Assembly: GCA_021029095.1 (NCBI GenBank)
Contig: JAJOHG010000037.1
Coordinates: forward strand, 245,991-309,990
DNA from: Phellopilus nigrolimitatus
Lineage: Eukaryota; Basidiomycota; Agaricomycetes; Hymenochaetales; Hymenochaetaceae
Reading direction: 5' to 3'
Length of the DNA stretch: 64,000 nucleotides
Shown here: positions 1 through 11,926 of the stretch, piece after piece
Layout: each line of letters starts with the position of its first letter
How positions within the stretch are numbered: the first letter of the stretch is position 1
Translations under genes and position numbers: made by a program
The notes under the pieces: generated by a model
Told to the model about the DNA's origin: nothing
Databases searched by the model: none
The model's input: only the letters and a program-made list of their open reading frames with translations

Positions 1-1871
1 AAAGGGTGAGCAAATATCTTACATTGAGACGCAAGACATTGACCTCGCCAAACAGAGATGCTGGCAGGGCCGCTTAGATGGCGAACACTCGAGGTGAGCC
101 GCCTCCATAGATATACGGCGGGTACAAGCAAAGCGCAGAGTATAGCAGATTGCAGGGCAAGTACAAACATGGCAAGGTAGACAGGAATCTGTTGGATAAT
201 GGCGCAGATCGGGTTGTCCCAAGCCCTATTTGTAGGATTCGCTGAACCTCTGACTGAGTAAGCATTTATTAAAAAAAAGTGCCGTAATTGCTCCCCCATA
301 AATGCGCAGTTGGCATGCAACCAGTAGGATATCATATCTACAGATCCTAAGATCATCGAGAATCGCAGATTCGTGAAAGGGACGTGGCTCCTGTACCCTG
401 TGGTTCGCGCAAGAAGATCGGAGCAGGAAAGTTCGGAGCAGAGAATCCCGCTCATATCCCTGGATCTCTGGAAGAACAGAACGGGCGGCAATCTCCCGAA
501 AGTTGCACCAAGCAAGGATGCATTCCCAATGCCCGAGAACACCAACGGGGACACGCTGAGAGATGCAGTGTCAATATATGGCACCGTTGCGTTTACTGTC
601 CCCGAAAAGAGAAGGAGAAGGCACCAGTCATAGATAGCCTTCTTCGTGTCGATGAATTTCAAGCTGTATTCTTTGGAGGCTTGTGGGCAAACCTTCCAAA
701 GAGACATCCCGCGGAATGCCAAAAATAGAATATGTACCCTTCTTCCATAAGACAGCAAGGATGAAATGAACCTTTGGATCAGCGGTGGAGAGAACGGCTT
801 GGTAGGAGTTGCGGTATATTCGAGAACCAAGCCGTCATTAGTCACGGGTCGACATGACATTGAATTAAAGACGATTTTACGATAGCATGCGCGCCGCGCA
901 TCCGTAAGCGAAACTGTACATGTTCAGCATGATGAAGTCAGTTCTCGAACAGAATTTGCGTTAAAGAAGGCGGATTATCCAAGTCGGCGTAGTCTTCTTT
1001 CCTTTAAGCGCCAGGCCCGAGACCCACGGCAAGAGTTCAAATACATGTAACGTGAACTCCCGTGACGCGTGACGGTAGGACAATACAGTAGCGACGAGAA
1101 CCTTCCAAATGCATTGAAAGCGAAACAGCGTTAGACGCGGGATAGATATCTGTCCTTCATGAGTCCATAGAAGCACGCATGAAGTGCCTCGAGTCTAGTC
1201 TATCGCAAATTTGCGGACTTGCCGCAGGAAAGTAAGCAAAACTTTAGATCAATTCGTCCAAGCGCAATCTAGAGTTCCTGAAGACGAGGTGGCGAAAGCA
1301 AAGTTGCGATCTGACGGGCAGCTACGGAGTTGGAAACTGCTGCCTTTTTAGACGCATCATTGATGCGCGCTCTCGCCGACCGAGCACACTGCTGAAAACC
1401 GTATTTTGTTGTATACGCCAGGATTGTAAGTCAGAGCACATACAAGCATCCATTCTCTATCTATATCCAGAACTCCGGTTCTCCGTCAATACCCCATCCT
1501 ATCTTTCCATCTCCCGTAGTTGTACATGAACATAAATCATCCGTGTCATGAAAGAGACCCGCACCGTTTTTGGTGTGGCTATCATACCCGAGGTGATCTC
1601 GGACTTCTACGCCGGAAAGCTTCGCTGGTCAACATCCACGGAAGGAGCCGCGTAGCGCCCTGATCCTCCATTGAAAAGGTCCTATTGGTACCAAAGGCAG
1701 GAAATAAAAAACACGCGCAGGCACCGGACAAAGTACAGGCCGTGCGATATGAAAGAGAGAAATGAGGCGGATCGAGGGGCAGTTACAGGATCCGAGACCA
1801 TAAAGAATGGGGAGAAAGTTGAAATCGTTCGATAAACAAAGCTAGCGTCAGCGGATATCAAATCCCAGATT
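1..1871. other. Left flank, no gene recognised
   Basis: All open frames here are short (at most about 115 codons), overlap one another on both strands and show no family motif. I see no plausible exon chain with GT-AG borders. The 3' end and downstream sequence of the DUR3 gene run into this stretch from the right. A neighbouring gene could have a terminal exon at the left edge, but nothing supports one directly. Confidence 0.5.
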
Positions 1872-4800
1872 TCATGAAACACCGACCTTGACCATTCCTT
1901 TGGTCACCATGAGAAGCGTCTCGCGGCTCTCGTACAATGGGTAAAGTACGACCGCTAATGCGGAGCAGAATGTCCAGATGATGCCGATGATAACCCACGC
2001 CTCCAACCCTCGCACGCCAAAAATGGTCTGCGCGAAGAAAAGAGGCAGTGGAATGATAATGATCATCACCAAAAGCTACAAGTCATATTTGATATGCATC
2101 GGGAGATTGCCCGCGGGAATGAGAAGTCCGAAGTTGGTAGTTAGCGAGGGCAGGCAAATACAAAAGACGGCGACGGGGAGTCTGTCAGCGCATAATATAA
2201 TAAGCGACGCTAAATCGTGTCCTTACCAGAATTATTGACGACCACGCTGCGAATCGAAAGGCTACCTGAAGACCCTCAGGATCGAGTTCGCTGTCATCTG
2301 TGACGCCCGCAACAGTATCTCCCCCTGCCTGGCCGTCCGATACGCTCTGTATGTCTATAGGCGATGCTGCGGGTGCCTTGTCGTCCACGTATTCGCTTTT
2401 TTCGTTCGGCGCGTCATCGCTGCCTTCTTTCGCAGGCACACGCGATCGATGCGTCGGGGGAGCGTTGATCGCTCGGGTGATATCGAAGTCGAAGTTTTCC
2501 GGGTACTACCAAGGACAATAATAGAATCAAAGTTGGCGATGGTAAGTATGAGGTTGCATAAAGAAATGAGAGCCATACAATGAGCGACCAAACGACTGAT
2601 ATGATGGCGCCGACGCCGATCGAAGCGAGGTTCCCCGCAAGCATCTCGTAATATCCGCCGCAGGTCTGTATCACACATATTATGTCGGTACAAGTATCAT
2701 TTGCTGCAACTGGGATCCGGACAAGCCTACCGTAACGTTGATAAGTCCGTCATTCAGGCTGCTCGTGGTGACGAGCCATGCAATGATACCAGCCCAGAAG
2801 CCCGAGATCGCGCCCGCGATAGAGCCCCACTTATTCGCCTTGCGCCAGGTGATACACATTGCGACGGGCACGACTGCTGAGCCAAGGATGACACCCATAA
2901 ATGTCTGCGGTGATCAACGATTAATAAATTAGAGAGCCGTAGATAGTCGACATCATTCAGCTTATAGAACTAGAAGGCATTGGAAGTCGTCGACGCACGT
3001 AAAGCCATCCCATCGAAACACCGATATAAAAGAAGATAAGGCCAGCGATGCCCATGACTAGGGCGTAGAACGCAACCTGAAAAGTCCCTTTTGAGCGACG
3101 ACTATCCCGCTTAAGGTGATATTGAACACACCATCCAATGGGAAACCTGTGAAACCTGTGCCTCCGTTGCGTGCGGGTTGATATATTTCTATTCATTCAC
3201 GGAATATTTTACGAGCGATAACAACGTTACGCCATGGCAAAGATCCGGTCAGGAAAACGCTTACCGCAAGAGATGACTGAAACCTCTTCTCACCTTGTAC
3301 ACATCGTAAGTCAGGATACTCGAGACGGCGATGAGCTCGGCGGAGGTCGCGCTCGTGACAGCCAGGAAAAGGAGCACGAGCATTGCAGCTGCGCCTGACT
3401 TCCCGAGAAGAGCAGCCGCAGCAGCCGGTGCCGGAAGGCCCGCCGAGACATCTGATGCACTAAGGACGGGCATGTCGGGATCCCCCTGCAGAGCCACAGC
3501 GGCGAGGCCAAGAGTCGTCGCAAACGTAAAGGGAATAGCGAACCTTCACAATCAAAATTCGTACATTAGCGCATTGTTTCCGTAGAAACAGGCGAAGCTC
3601 CAGTACGGCAGATTGGGGCGAAATTTGTTCAAAACTAGGGAAAAGCATACCAGGCTAGACCACCGAGTAGGTAGGCCTTCACGCAACTGGCGGGACGGCT
3701 AGCGATCGCACGTTGCCAATATGCTTGATCGTTGAACACTGTCGCGAAGTTGCCGATGACATTGATGACCCCGAAGATGAGGCCATTCTTCGAGCGCATA
3801 GTGAGGTATGAACCGTTCGCATTACCAGAGACGGGCCTAGCCTCCGAGGCGGAAGCGAGGAGCTCATGCATCTTAGAAATGGAGCCAATCTTTGGCGACG
3901 TCGTATAGACAGTGAAGACGAATGTCAAGATAATGGCGAAGAGCACGGTCGTGTGCGTGCTTTAGGAAACGTGAAGGTGAAGACTTATTAAAGCGAATCT
4001 TTCTATAGAAACGTTCAGACTTACTAGTCGCAAAGGAGAGTCGCACGCATGCCGCCTGCAACGACGTAGATTGCAACTCCCAATGGAATTAGGAAGCACG
4101 CCTATGAGACACGTAAGTCAGATTAATAGCAAATAATAGAACCAGACCTTCGTACCGCAATAGTATTCATGCCTGTCAAATCAGTCACTGTGGCAGAGCC
4201 TCCAAGGATAAGCATGGAAGACACGATGATATTTGTTGCTAAACTATTCGCATAATTTAATCAATATTGGAAGTCAGAATAGACATTCGCAGCATCGAAC
4301 GCACCCGAAAAATAAGAACACCTTATGCGCGACGGTTCCCCACCGAGCTCCAATGATTTCGAGAAATGTGTGAGCATTCGGGGCATTTAGCTTCATTTTT
4401 GCTGCAAGCTAATTAGAGGAACCAAAAACGTCCATTCAATATGTAACAATTGAATTGATATTGAAAACAGATCCAACCTGAGCGAAAAGCAAGACTTGGA
4501 CAGTTGCTCCCGCACCATACCACCACGGCCCGGAGATGCCGTATTCGTATGCAACTGCGCTTGATTGGAGCTGGAATGTAGTTTTGAGTCAGCGATTATG
4601 TTCTTTTGGAGACATTCGTCAGTCTATCCACTCAAATCCAGACAGACGTACCAAGGTAGCAGCCCATGTCCACGCGGAAACGATGCCTGACGCGATAAGG
4701 CCCGGCTTGACGCTGCGCGATGCGCTACTGAACTCCTCGCTGTTTGATGGCCTGAAGGCTGTATAGCGCGTTTGGAGCGCTGTGAGACCGAGCATGAAGA

Positions 4801-4986
4801 CACTGAAAAACAAGCCGATGCCTGTGGAAAGAACATATGCAATTTGAGACGAAACGAAGCAAAAGGAAGCGTACCGACGACTGTACATCAATCATTATGA
4901 GCAGGAGCCTGAGCTGATACTAAAATTCAAGACTTACCGACGCCATAGCCCGCGCCTTGCGGAAGAACAGTCGACACACTAGACAT
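1872..4986 (-). CDS. DUR3: Urea active transporter (DUR3-type Na+/solute symporter family)
   Basis: Plasma-membrane permease expected to import urea with a coupled cation. Joining 15 exons (4986-4938, 4880-4875, 4821-4652, 4570-4478, 4408-4305, 4243-4156, 4101-4025, 3959-3651, 3543-3294, 3188-3132, 3076-2999, 2904-2731, 2665-2579, 2505-2227, 2075-1872) gives an uninterrupted 674-residue protein, the usual DUR3 length. Family signatures seen include LPQGAGYG at the N-terminus, [20 protein letters not shown] near residue 50, [11 protein letters not shown] and [13 protein letters not shown] mid-protein, and [16 protein letters not shown] before the loop ending in TYDVYK. Many hydrophobic segments are consistent with about 15 helices. 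Exon 2 is only 6 nt. It supplies the residues that restore the GYGVVVGIG motif and is flanked by AG and GT. The last large intron is about 150 nt, long for this genome. The gene is divergent from the hydrate epimerase across 495 bp rich in GATAA sites. Family assignment is very secure; the substrate is inferred from the family. Confidence 0.95.
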
Positions 4987-5481
4987 TGTGCAATCTGTAG
5001 TGTTACGGTCCTTCGAGGATGGTGGTCAAGAACAAGAAGACTTAGAGCGCCCGTCGCCATCCCGGATTCCGCATTCCACTTAAATAAACTATTTGCAGCG
5101 CCACTCGAACGAGATTCTGGTCTTATCTTAGCTCTGGAAAACGTCGATTGAGCGCGTCGAGATAAGGTACGCGTCTTCAGCGTGATAACAAGTATCCATT
5201 TGTGATAAGCATGCTCACCGCTCGTCAGTCGGCCAAAATACGTTCATAATGGATCAAAAGATTCGTCCTGCATTTGAGAAATGATGATTAGGCGCATTGT
5301 CTGCCTGACCCGAGCGGTGCCAAAGTAAAGAATTGTCAAAACGAGAGCTAAAAAGAAATTGTCGGAGAAATTTAGGGAGACGGTGAGAAAGTCTTATCTA
5401 ATCGCTTATCGTCCAGACGTCATCGTCTCTGGTGTGTCTACACCGCTCTGAACTCCTCTGATTTCTACTAATACATCCACA
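4987..5481. promoter_or_regulatory. Divergent promoter with six GATAA/TTATC sites
   Basis: This 495-bp gap lies between the divergent starts of DUR3 (left) and the hydrate epimerase (right). GATAA cores, counting both strands, occur at 5122-5127, 5161-5166, 5184-5189, 5204-5209, 5393-5398 and 5405-5410. Three lie within about 50 bp, and the last two are 12 bp apart. Fungal nitrogen-control GATA factors (AreA/Nit2 class) bind clustered GATAA sites upstream of urea and other nitrogen-source permeases, so nitrogen-repressible expression of DUR3 is a reasonable inference. Binding itself is not shown by sequence. Confidence 0.6.
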
Positions 5482-6644
5482 ATGTCTGTTCGGTATCTAA
5501 CAGCAAAGCTTGCGCAGCAAGTATGTTATCAATGTTTACCAACAGCTGGACAATCTATTTGACGCGACACGAAAAATTCAGATCGACGAAGAACTCATGA
5601 GTGCAGCGGGCGCGTTCAGCCTCGACCAGGTCTCTGACCTTACGCGTTGACTCGAATAGTTCATCGTGTTTACGCTGATCATTCAACTACCAGCTCATGG
5701 AACTCGCCGGCTTGGCTTGCGCACAGACGCTCGCGAAAGTGTATTCCAAAGAGAAGTTCCCGCGCGTGCTCGTGTGCTGTGGACCCGGAAACCAGGGCGG
5801 CGACGGACTTGTTGCGGCGAGACACCTTTGTGCGTATGAGCTGCTGCGTATCATACACATTGATAATCTTACTAAAGAGAGCTCATTTTAGGTCAGTTTG
5901 GATACAAGCCGACACTGTTCATGCCCAAGGTCCTTGAGACACTATTCTTTTGAGAAGATTCAACTCGCTAAATTTCTACGACCGACAGCCCGGCAAAAAG
6001 GACATCTACAAAGTGCGCTCTTCTCTCCCTTTAGAAAGAGGTACCTTGATACTGAACAAGCGACGACACAGCGGCTCCAAGCACAGTGCAGCAATATGTC
6101 CATCCCGACTCTTTCAAGTACATCCTCTTCCGAAACACTCCCTACTTTAAGCGATGCGCTCCTCACTTCGGACGTCGTCCTCGACGCCATCTTCGGATTC
6201 TCCTTTGCGCCACCCGTGCGCGCACCATTTGACACGGTTTTGCCACTCGTCGCAGCTTCTGGGCTGCCAATCGTCAGTGTAGACATTCCGAGTGGCTGGG
6301 ACGTCGAGAAAGGCAAGATCCCTTTTGCGGTGAAAGACGTGAAGGGACAAGGGGATAAGGAAACGACGTTCGAGGGATTAGAACCGGATGTGCTGGTTAG
6401 CCTGACGGCGCCGAAGCTCGGTGCGAAGGACTTCAAGGGTCGGCATTTCATCGGTGGCAGATTTGTCAGCAAGTACGTGATTTTGAATAGAAAATCTTGT
6501 CCCCCTTTATCTTATAATCCTACAAATTCTAATTTTAATTTTGGCAGGGCTTTGGAGAAAAAGTATCAGCTGAACCTTCCGGAGTATCCAGGTTATGAGC
6601 AGATCGTGGAGCTTCCACGAGTCGGCGGAAGCCAGAAGCTCTGA
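5482..6644 (+). CDS. NAD(P)H-hydrate epimerase (YjeF N-terminal domain)
   Basis: Repair enzyme that interconverts R- and S-NAD(P)HX so that the dehydratase can restore NAD(P)H; found in cytosol and/or mitochondria in fungi. Seven exons (5482-5520, 5582-5629, 5694-5829, 5892-5929, 5989-6012, 6072-6472, 6548-6644) join to 260 residues, about the normal length of the stand-alone enzyme. Visible motifs are the N-terminal [14 protein letters not shown], then MELAGLACA, the nucleotide-binding loop [18 protein letters not shown], the catalytic-region DAIFGFSF, and [13 protein letters not shown] followed by [12 protein letters not shown]. No kinase (NAXD) half is fused. Start chosen at the ATG that begins the family-like N-terminus, about 10 bp after an AT-rich leader. 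Phases agree at every junction. Exon 5 is only 24 nt. The gene is divergent from DUR3; no functional link between the two is evident. Confidence 0.9.
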
Positions 6645-6796
6645 GCTTGAACAGAATTTCGTGATAATAGTGTAAGAATAAGTGTAAGAAGAAATAAACG
6701 TAATCAAAGCGAGGTCGTACGGCTCTGCGGCCCTCTGCCAGTGCCAAACGGAATATTTGGGAGCGAAGTTCCCACGTATCGGGATAGGCTCCCAAA

Positions 6797-6857
6797 AAAC
6801 TATCACGTGACCATACACAAGGTGGCTGTGTGCCCCCTTCCCCCGTGAGAACTGATT
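6797..6857 (+). repeat. Dispersed ~60-bp repeat, copy 1
   Basis: The stretch beginning ATCACGTGA, continuing GTGGCTGTGTGCCCCC and ending CGTGAGAACTGATT recurs in the same order and spacing at about 30608-30667, with a short deletion and scattered substitutions. It has no coding content. It could be the conserved end of a decayed element, or a promoter-like module with a CACGTG-type core. Confidence 0.6.
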
Positions 6858-7371
6858 ATGCTCTGTATGCTTGCTTCCTCTTTCCTCTTCCTTTCCTCTT
6901 TCCGATTTGGAAGTAGAAGTTCCAAAATTTTCGGAGAATAAAAATAAAATAAAATAATAAATGCCATATTCGGAGAAATGTATGTGTCTGTCGGCAAGAT
7001 TATGACTTTACCCAGGCAAAATCTTATTCTGCTATGCTGATATGACCATGAGAAATCCCAAAATCCAACTGGCTAATGCGAAGCGGGCATCCGAAGCGAT
7101 GGTCTTTATTTAGAATTGGGAGCTTATATAATATAATATACCATATTAGGCTTTTTTAAACACAATTTCATTCTTAATATCTTCTGTTTCCAATTTTCAG
7201 TGGCCAGAAAAAGAAAAAGTCGGCAACTGAGAAATCTAAGCAACAAGTATTGAAGATACGTACAAGGCCTATCCAGTGTATATAAATAGAGGGAATGCAA
7301 TGTTGTGGCAAGGTGAGATAGAAAAGTCAGTCGGAGCATTTCGGCTTGTTGTCTCTTGCCTTTACTCACTG

Positions 7372-7653
7372 TACAGGTGGGTGTAGAAAATGATGTTGAT
7401 CGACATGGACATCCGGAAAAGGAAATATAGTCTCAGCACCGTAGATAACCGTTCAAAACCTCCACATCCTACCTTTCATGCCCAAAACTCGACTTAATTT
7501 GCAAAACATAAACATTTTGTTGGCTGCACGCAATTTGACTTGCCTCAATCTCAAGCTGCCACGGAAAAAAATAAAACAATAGACAGGTTCAAGAATACGT
7601 TTCCTTTTTCGGATGTCCATGTCGATCAACATCATTTTCTACACCCACCTGTA
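7372..7653. mobile_element. MITE, TACAGGTGGGT family, copy A
   Basis: A 54-bp terminal inverted repeat (7372-7425 versus 7600-7653) starts TACAGGTGGGTGTAGAAAAT and shows one mismatch by eye. Total length is 282 bp, with no coding capacity. The outermost TA at each end fits a TA target duplication, as in Tc1/mariner-derived MITEs. Related ends occur at 30199 and 43054. The near-perfect inverted repeat would form a long hairpin if transcribed. Confidence 0.85.
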
Positions 7654-8022
7654 GTGGACATTTTAAACCATTACCTCTAGTTATATCACACTGAAAATAT
7701 TAAATCAATGGTTATAGAAAGCCCAAATGAAAAAGCTCAGAATAAGCCTTAGTCACACAGCCTTCGCTCCCTATGTGGGCACCCCACATATAAATTCATG
7801 TTTTCTTAAGCTAAGTCTTGAGTGGCTGATACTTCGACTCACACTTGTATTGGTAATGCTGATTGTTGGCGGTGAAACCGGCACAAAAAGTCGGAGGCTT
7901 TTACTGTCATAGGCTTTAGCATTTAGCAGATGGTCGGCGCGGACCGCGGACAGCCCCTCAAATGTATTTTGTTCAAATTGTAGTGCTGTGCCATCCCGAA
8001 GGTCTTCAGTACCATCTACATG

Positions 8023-8278
8023 TACAGCCCCCGGACAAAAGTGACCGTGATTGTAACATTGCATAACAGACGTCGCTTTTTGAACTAGTTGTACATTACA
8101 ATTTTCCTACATCTTTTTCTCTCTACATGGGATGAAATAATCTTGGCGCACTCGGCTTGACTCTCCTACAGAAAACCGCATCGTTGGGGCCATTATTGGT
8201 GGTGCAAAAATTGCTGAAACTGCGAGGACATTTGGTGGACGTAGTGACAATCACGGTCACTTTTGTCCGGGGGCTGTA
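8023..8278. mobile_element. MITE with 32-bp perfect TIRs, Tc1/mariner-like ends
   Basis: TACAGCCCCCGGACAAAAGT opens a 32-bp inverted repeat at 8023-8054 that matches 8247-8278 base for base. The element is 256 bp with no coding capacity. The CAG start flanked by TA and the GGACAAAAGTGACCG-type terminus resemble ends of Tc1/mariner elements. Its terminus differs from the TACAGGTGGGT family, so I treat it as a separate family. Perfect arms suggest recent mobility or hairpin-maintained identity. Confidence 0.85.
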
Positions 8279-8880
8279 GTTGATACACTTCTTATGTGGT
8301 TGCTTTGTCAGCTTTCTTCTTCCTCGGCAATATCTCTCCGAGAAAGGAAATGGAAGCACACTTCACGTCACTATTTTCTTCGAACTAAGCATCCATGTGC
8401 AACGGACAAAAGCAGGCTTCAAAAAATGCCGTCGTTTGATTTACGAAACTTACTACTCGGCTCTATGGCGATCTTATTACTGGCACATACTCGAGGTAGT
8501 GTTATTTATCTCTTTTCCTCCCTGTCCGAACGTTAGGCGCTTTGGCGGACGACTATCATTTGGGATCTTCTGCCGAGGAATTCTTAGTTTAGCTTCATAT
8601 ATGTACTTGTGTTGTGCCGTTTTCGCCATACCCCAACGTGCACCTGCACGGGTACATGAATGTCAAATCTCCGACTTCCTGACTGAATCCGGACTTTTTG
8701 ATGCAGAAGACCGGCTCCCGAAGCCCCTCTAGCACCGGACGTTACTTATAAGAGGTAGCAATTTAGCCCCATACTCGCTCTTCCCCCCGTTTGCGATCAC
8801 TGTGCCAGCGTTGAGTTCGGGGTGCTATATCCTCAAACGTGGCTTGCTGCACGACTCAGTGAAAGATATCCTTGGTCACG

Positions 8881-10469
8881 ATGAGCTCCGCGCCGGCCGT
8901 CCCTGCTCTGGACAATACTGTGTGTCACCTCTTCTCCTATTCCTTCTAACGACCTTTCTTCTGACAACGACACGATTTGAACTGGACACGGATATGGAAG
9001 ATAGTTTGGGGCATTATACTTGTCTTCCGTGTGAGTCCACTTGTTCTACGTTGTTCCATACATTATCGCTCATGGCTTTTAACTTTTTGTCTTAAGGATC
9101 ACCATGGGGTACGTTGCAATTATTCCGAAACTTCATCCGAACTTCATGCCATAACCTATACCACCTTTCAGCTTGTGGGGCGCAGGGACTGTTCAACTAT
9201 ATTACTACTTCAATGTGCGTGCTTCGTCTTACTGTCCATAAGCTTTCTTGACCTTATACCACAGAAATACGTCAAAGACGCTTGGTGGTTGAAGTTACAT
9301 GTGGCCCTCGTCTGGGCTGTAGATACAGCTCATCAGGCGCTTGTGATCCATTCTGTATATATCTATCTGATCAAGGAATACGGGAATCCGGCTTACCTTG
9401 CTCATCTCGAGAGGTAGGTAGACTTCACTTCGAAAAGCGGCTAGGGTGCGGTCTAAATTCCGTGTCGTTCTGTAGATCGCTGCTGGATTCAATCATCCTC
9501 ACTGGTTTCATCTGCGCGCAAGTACAAGTGATATTCATCATGCGAATCTGGCGGTGTAAGTCGAAGTTTCCTTTGACTCTAACGTCACAGGCACGTTGAG
9601 CGAATCTGCCCTCTAGTGAGCAACAAAAACATCGCGTTGACGAGTATCGTCACCTTACTCGTCATCGCACAGTTCACGTCAACGTGCGTCTACTACGGGC
9701 GTGCGTACCACTTCACGGAGTTCGCGGAGCTCGAGACGATCTTCACCATTACGCGCACCATCAACATACTCACCGCGCTCGCGGATGCGTCTGTGGCGGG
9801 CGTGCTCATCACGCTCCTGCACAAAAGTCGGACGGGCTTCCGCAAGAGCGAAACGATGATCAACCGCCTCATCCTGTTCACGGTCAACACGGGGCTAATC
9901 ACCGGGCTCTGCGCGATCACGTCGCTTATAACGGGCATCGTGCTTCCGAACACATTCGTCTATATCTTTTTCTACCTTTGCATAAGTCGGCGTGCGTCAT
10001 CCTCCTATCTTCTGCGTCTTTAAAAAATGCAATGCTCACTGTATGCTCACTGGTTGGCCACGTAGTCTATGTGAACTCGCTTTTTGCAACGTGAGCTATT
10101 GATGTTCTTCAGCGCTCTCTACCATCTAACTTCCTTACGTCCTTCGCAGTCTTAACTCCCGCGAGAGCATGCGCAGCGGCGTGCACGACCAATCCCCAAG
10201 CGTATCCAATGGTCTCTCATTGACTACGTTCAACGCGCGGACAGGTTCCGTACGACAAAAGGTGCGCTTCACATCTTCCCATCGTCTGATACTTCATCGC
10301 TTCTGTCGAAATCCAGCCACTTACCACATCTCCCTTATACGCCTAGGACTCGAACCCGTGTGTGGTGAACATCTCGGTCGACACCGAGACCGTCACCGTT
10401 AACGACAGCGATGACAGGAAAGAAAGAATGAGTGTGCGTGTGGTGTCTTTGAGTGTCTTTCATTTCTGA
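8881..10469 (+). CDS. DUF6534-type multi-pass membrane protein
   Basis: Basidiomycete-specific integral membrane family of unknown function. Nine exons (8881-8919, 9005-9030, 9172-9214, 9265-9413, 9476-9555, 9617-9991, 10066-10090, 10150-10261, 10347-10469) join in phase to 323 residues. Hallmarks are DNT near the start, FGALYLSSVLWGAGTVQLY (first helix), DAWWLKLHVALVWAVDTAHQ, YGNPAYLAHLER, VIFIMRIWRLSNKNIALT, CVYYGRAYHFTEFAELETI and INRLILFTVNTGLITGLCA. Seven hydrophobic segments are followed by a polar tail containing LYVNSLFATLNSRESMRS. Exons 2 and 7 are 26 and 25 nt. A DUF6533 protein of similar topology lies about 28 kb to the right. A receptor-like role has been speculated for such families, but nothing here shows it. 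Exon 1 and the last exon are the least certain. Confidence 0.88.
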
Positions 10470-11926
10470 CATCAGTGATGTCTCCCTTCTTGTCTACAAT
10501 CCGGCAGTCCGATGGTAGATCGCGATCTGAACAAGATATTGAAGCAATGCTACCCTCAAAGAATTGATTTGCGATTCGAATGATGGTGAGGACGCGTCAT
10601 ACTGCTGCTTAAGGACGTGCAGCTGAAAGACTGTTTGTAGTATTATAGTATATGATCTGCCTTTTGGGGGTATTATGTGCGGGCACAAAAGTAGGGCAAT
10701 TCTATATGTTTTCTTGGGCTCTTCTAAATCATATCTTATTCGGTAGTTAGAACGACGTTGATCTGACAACTCGTTTCGATCGCACGACCAATTAGTCTAA
10801 TCAACCCTGTACGTATAGTAGCACTGGACATGAAACAGTAGCATATGGTATTCAGTTCGCTCGACGATAATTCGATAGCGGGAACTGGGATTTACTCAAC
10901 GCCATATTTCTAGCAGAATAAAGGTAGCCCACTGAAGAGTCGATTACGACAAACGTATGCACTGAACGTATACGATCAGCTGACGAGCACGGCTCCGTTT
11001 TCGGCGGACTTGGAAGTTTTAGTATAGCGTTGTCCGCTCACTGACATGCTCGCCGGTTGGCTCAGCGTACGCAAGAGGACCAATTACGAAACTAGCTTCG
11101 CTTCGCTTCTGGGGGCGCCAAGTAGGAGACGAGCGAAGCGAGTTCCGGTCCTTCTCTAAGTTATTTAAAGTATGCATTCTTCCGCAGACGCTGTAAAAGC
11201 TACTTCTGTTCATCCCTTCTGCCTTCGATGCCACTTAGAAAGAAAAAAAAAACTTCCTCTAGTGCTTATTTCCAGGTACAATCTACTCAGACACTTTGAA
11301 GGGCGTCTACGTCGGTGTAAGAATATGAGCTGGAACTTGTATGCATTTTCTGTTACGAGAAGCTCTACCGTGAAACAGGGCAGATTTCCCTTCCGCGATC
11401 TCTTCCCTTTACCTTTTTCTTCGGGATGTTGCATTATTCCAGAAAATATATCTTTTTGCCTCTGCCTCAGGACAGGTCAAGATGGAACTCAATGGTCAGT
11501 AGACGCCATGAAACTAGGTTTGACAGAGGTTCTCGATGAGTTCCACCATACGTCGTGTTTGCTGACTTTTATTTGGCATGGCTGGATTAAGAGTAATTTA
11601 ATCTTCATTTTTCAGAACCATTTCTCTCCGTTACTACTCGATTACGCGCAGACCTCGTTGACAAAGCACATTTTTTGTTGGTTCTGCTAGTACATCCACC
11701 CATCCACCTACGGCTGATGTGCTGACTGAAACTATGGCAGGCGCTTATCTTACTAACCTAGCGTCTATCTCTGAGTCTGTGATCATCGACAACTGTTGCC
11801 ATTCCGTGCATGGCTGTGCGAACAAAATGCAACGTTGATGCCTTTTCCTGAAGATGACCCGCGTCTTTGGCTGCCGCAACAGGCGAGTTTCTTCCGTGAC
11901 AGGTTCTGAAGCACTAAGACGCGAAT
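10470..11926. other. Intergenic region, no feature recognised
   Basis: About 1.46 kb between the DUF6534 gene and the kinase. The longest forward open frame (11172-11690) has a composition dominated by Ser, Leu, Cys and Phe, no recognisable motif, and no matching splice chain. I see no repeat arms or RNA gene. Confidence 0.5.

Larger units (their letters stand above)
6645..8880. other. Repeat-bearing intergenic region
   Basis: No gene is recognised between the epimerase and the DUF6534 gene. It holds a copy of a dispersed ~60-bp repeat (6797-6857) and two MITEs (7372-7653 and 8023-8278), each listed separately. Purine-pyrimidine-biased tracts (CTTTCCTC around 6880-6900, AATAAAATAAAATAATAA around 6935-6960) lie between. 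The forward open frames at 8280-8730 show no family motif and end before the DUF6534 start, so I treat them as chance. Confidence 0.55.

Noticed and set aside
8280..8732. 150-codon forward frame right of the Tc1-like MITE
   Set aside because: No recognisable domain, and it begins at the MITE border; the DUF6534 protein starts independently at 8881.
11172..11690. 172-codon forward frame upstream of the kinase
   Set aside because: No motif, Cys/Phe/Leu-rich chance composition, and no supporting splice structure.
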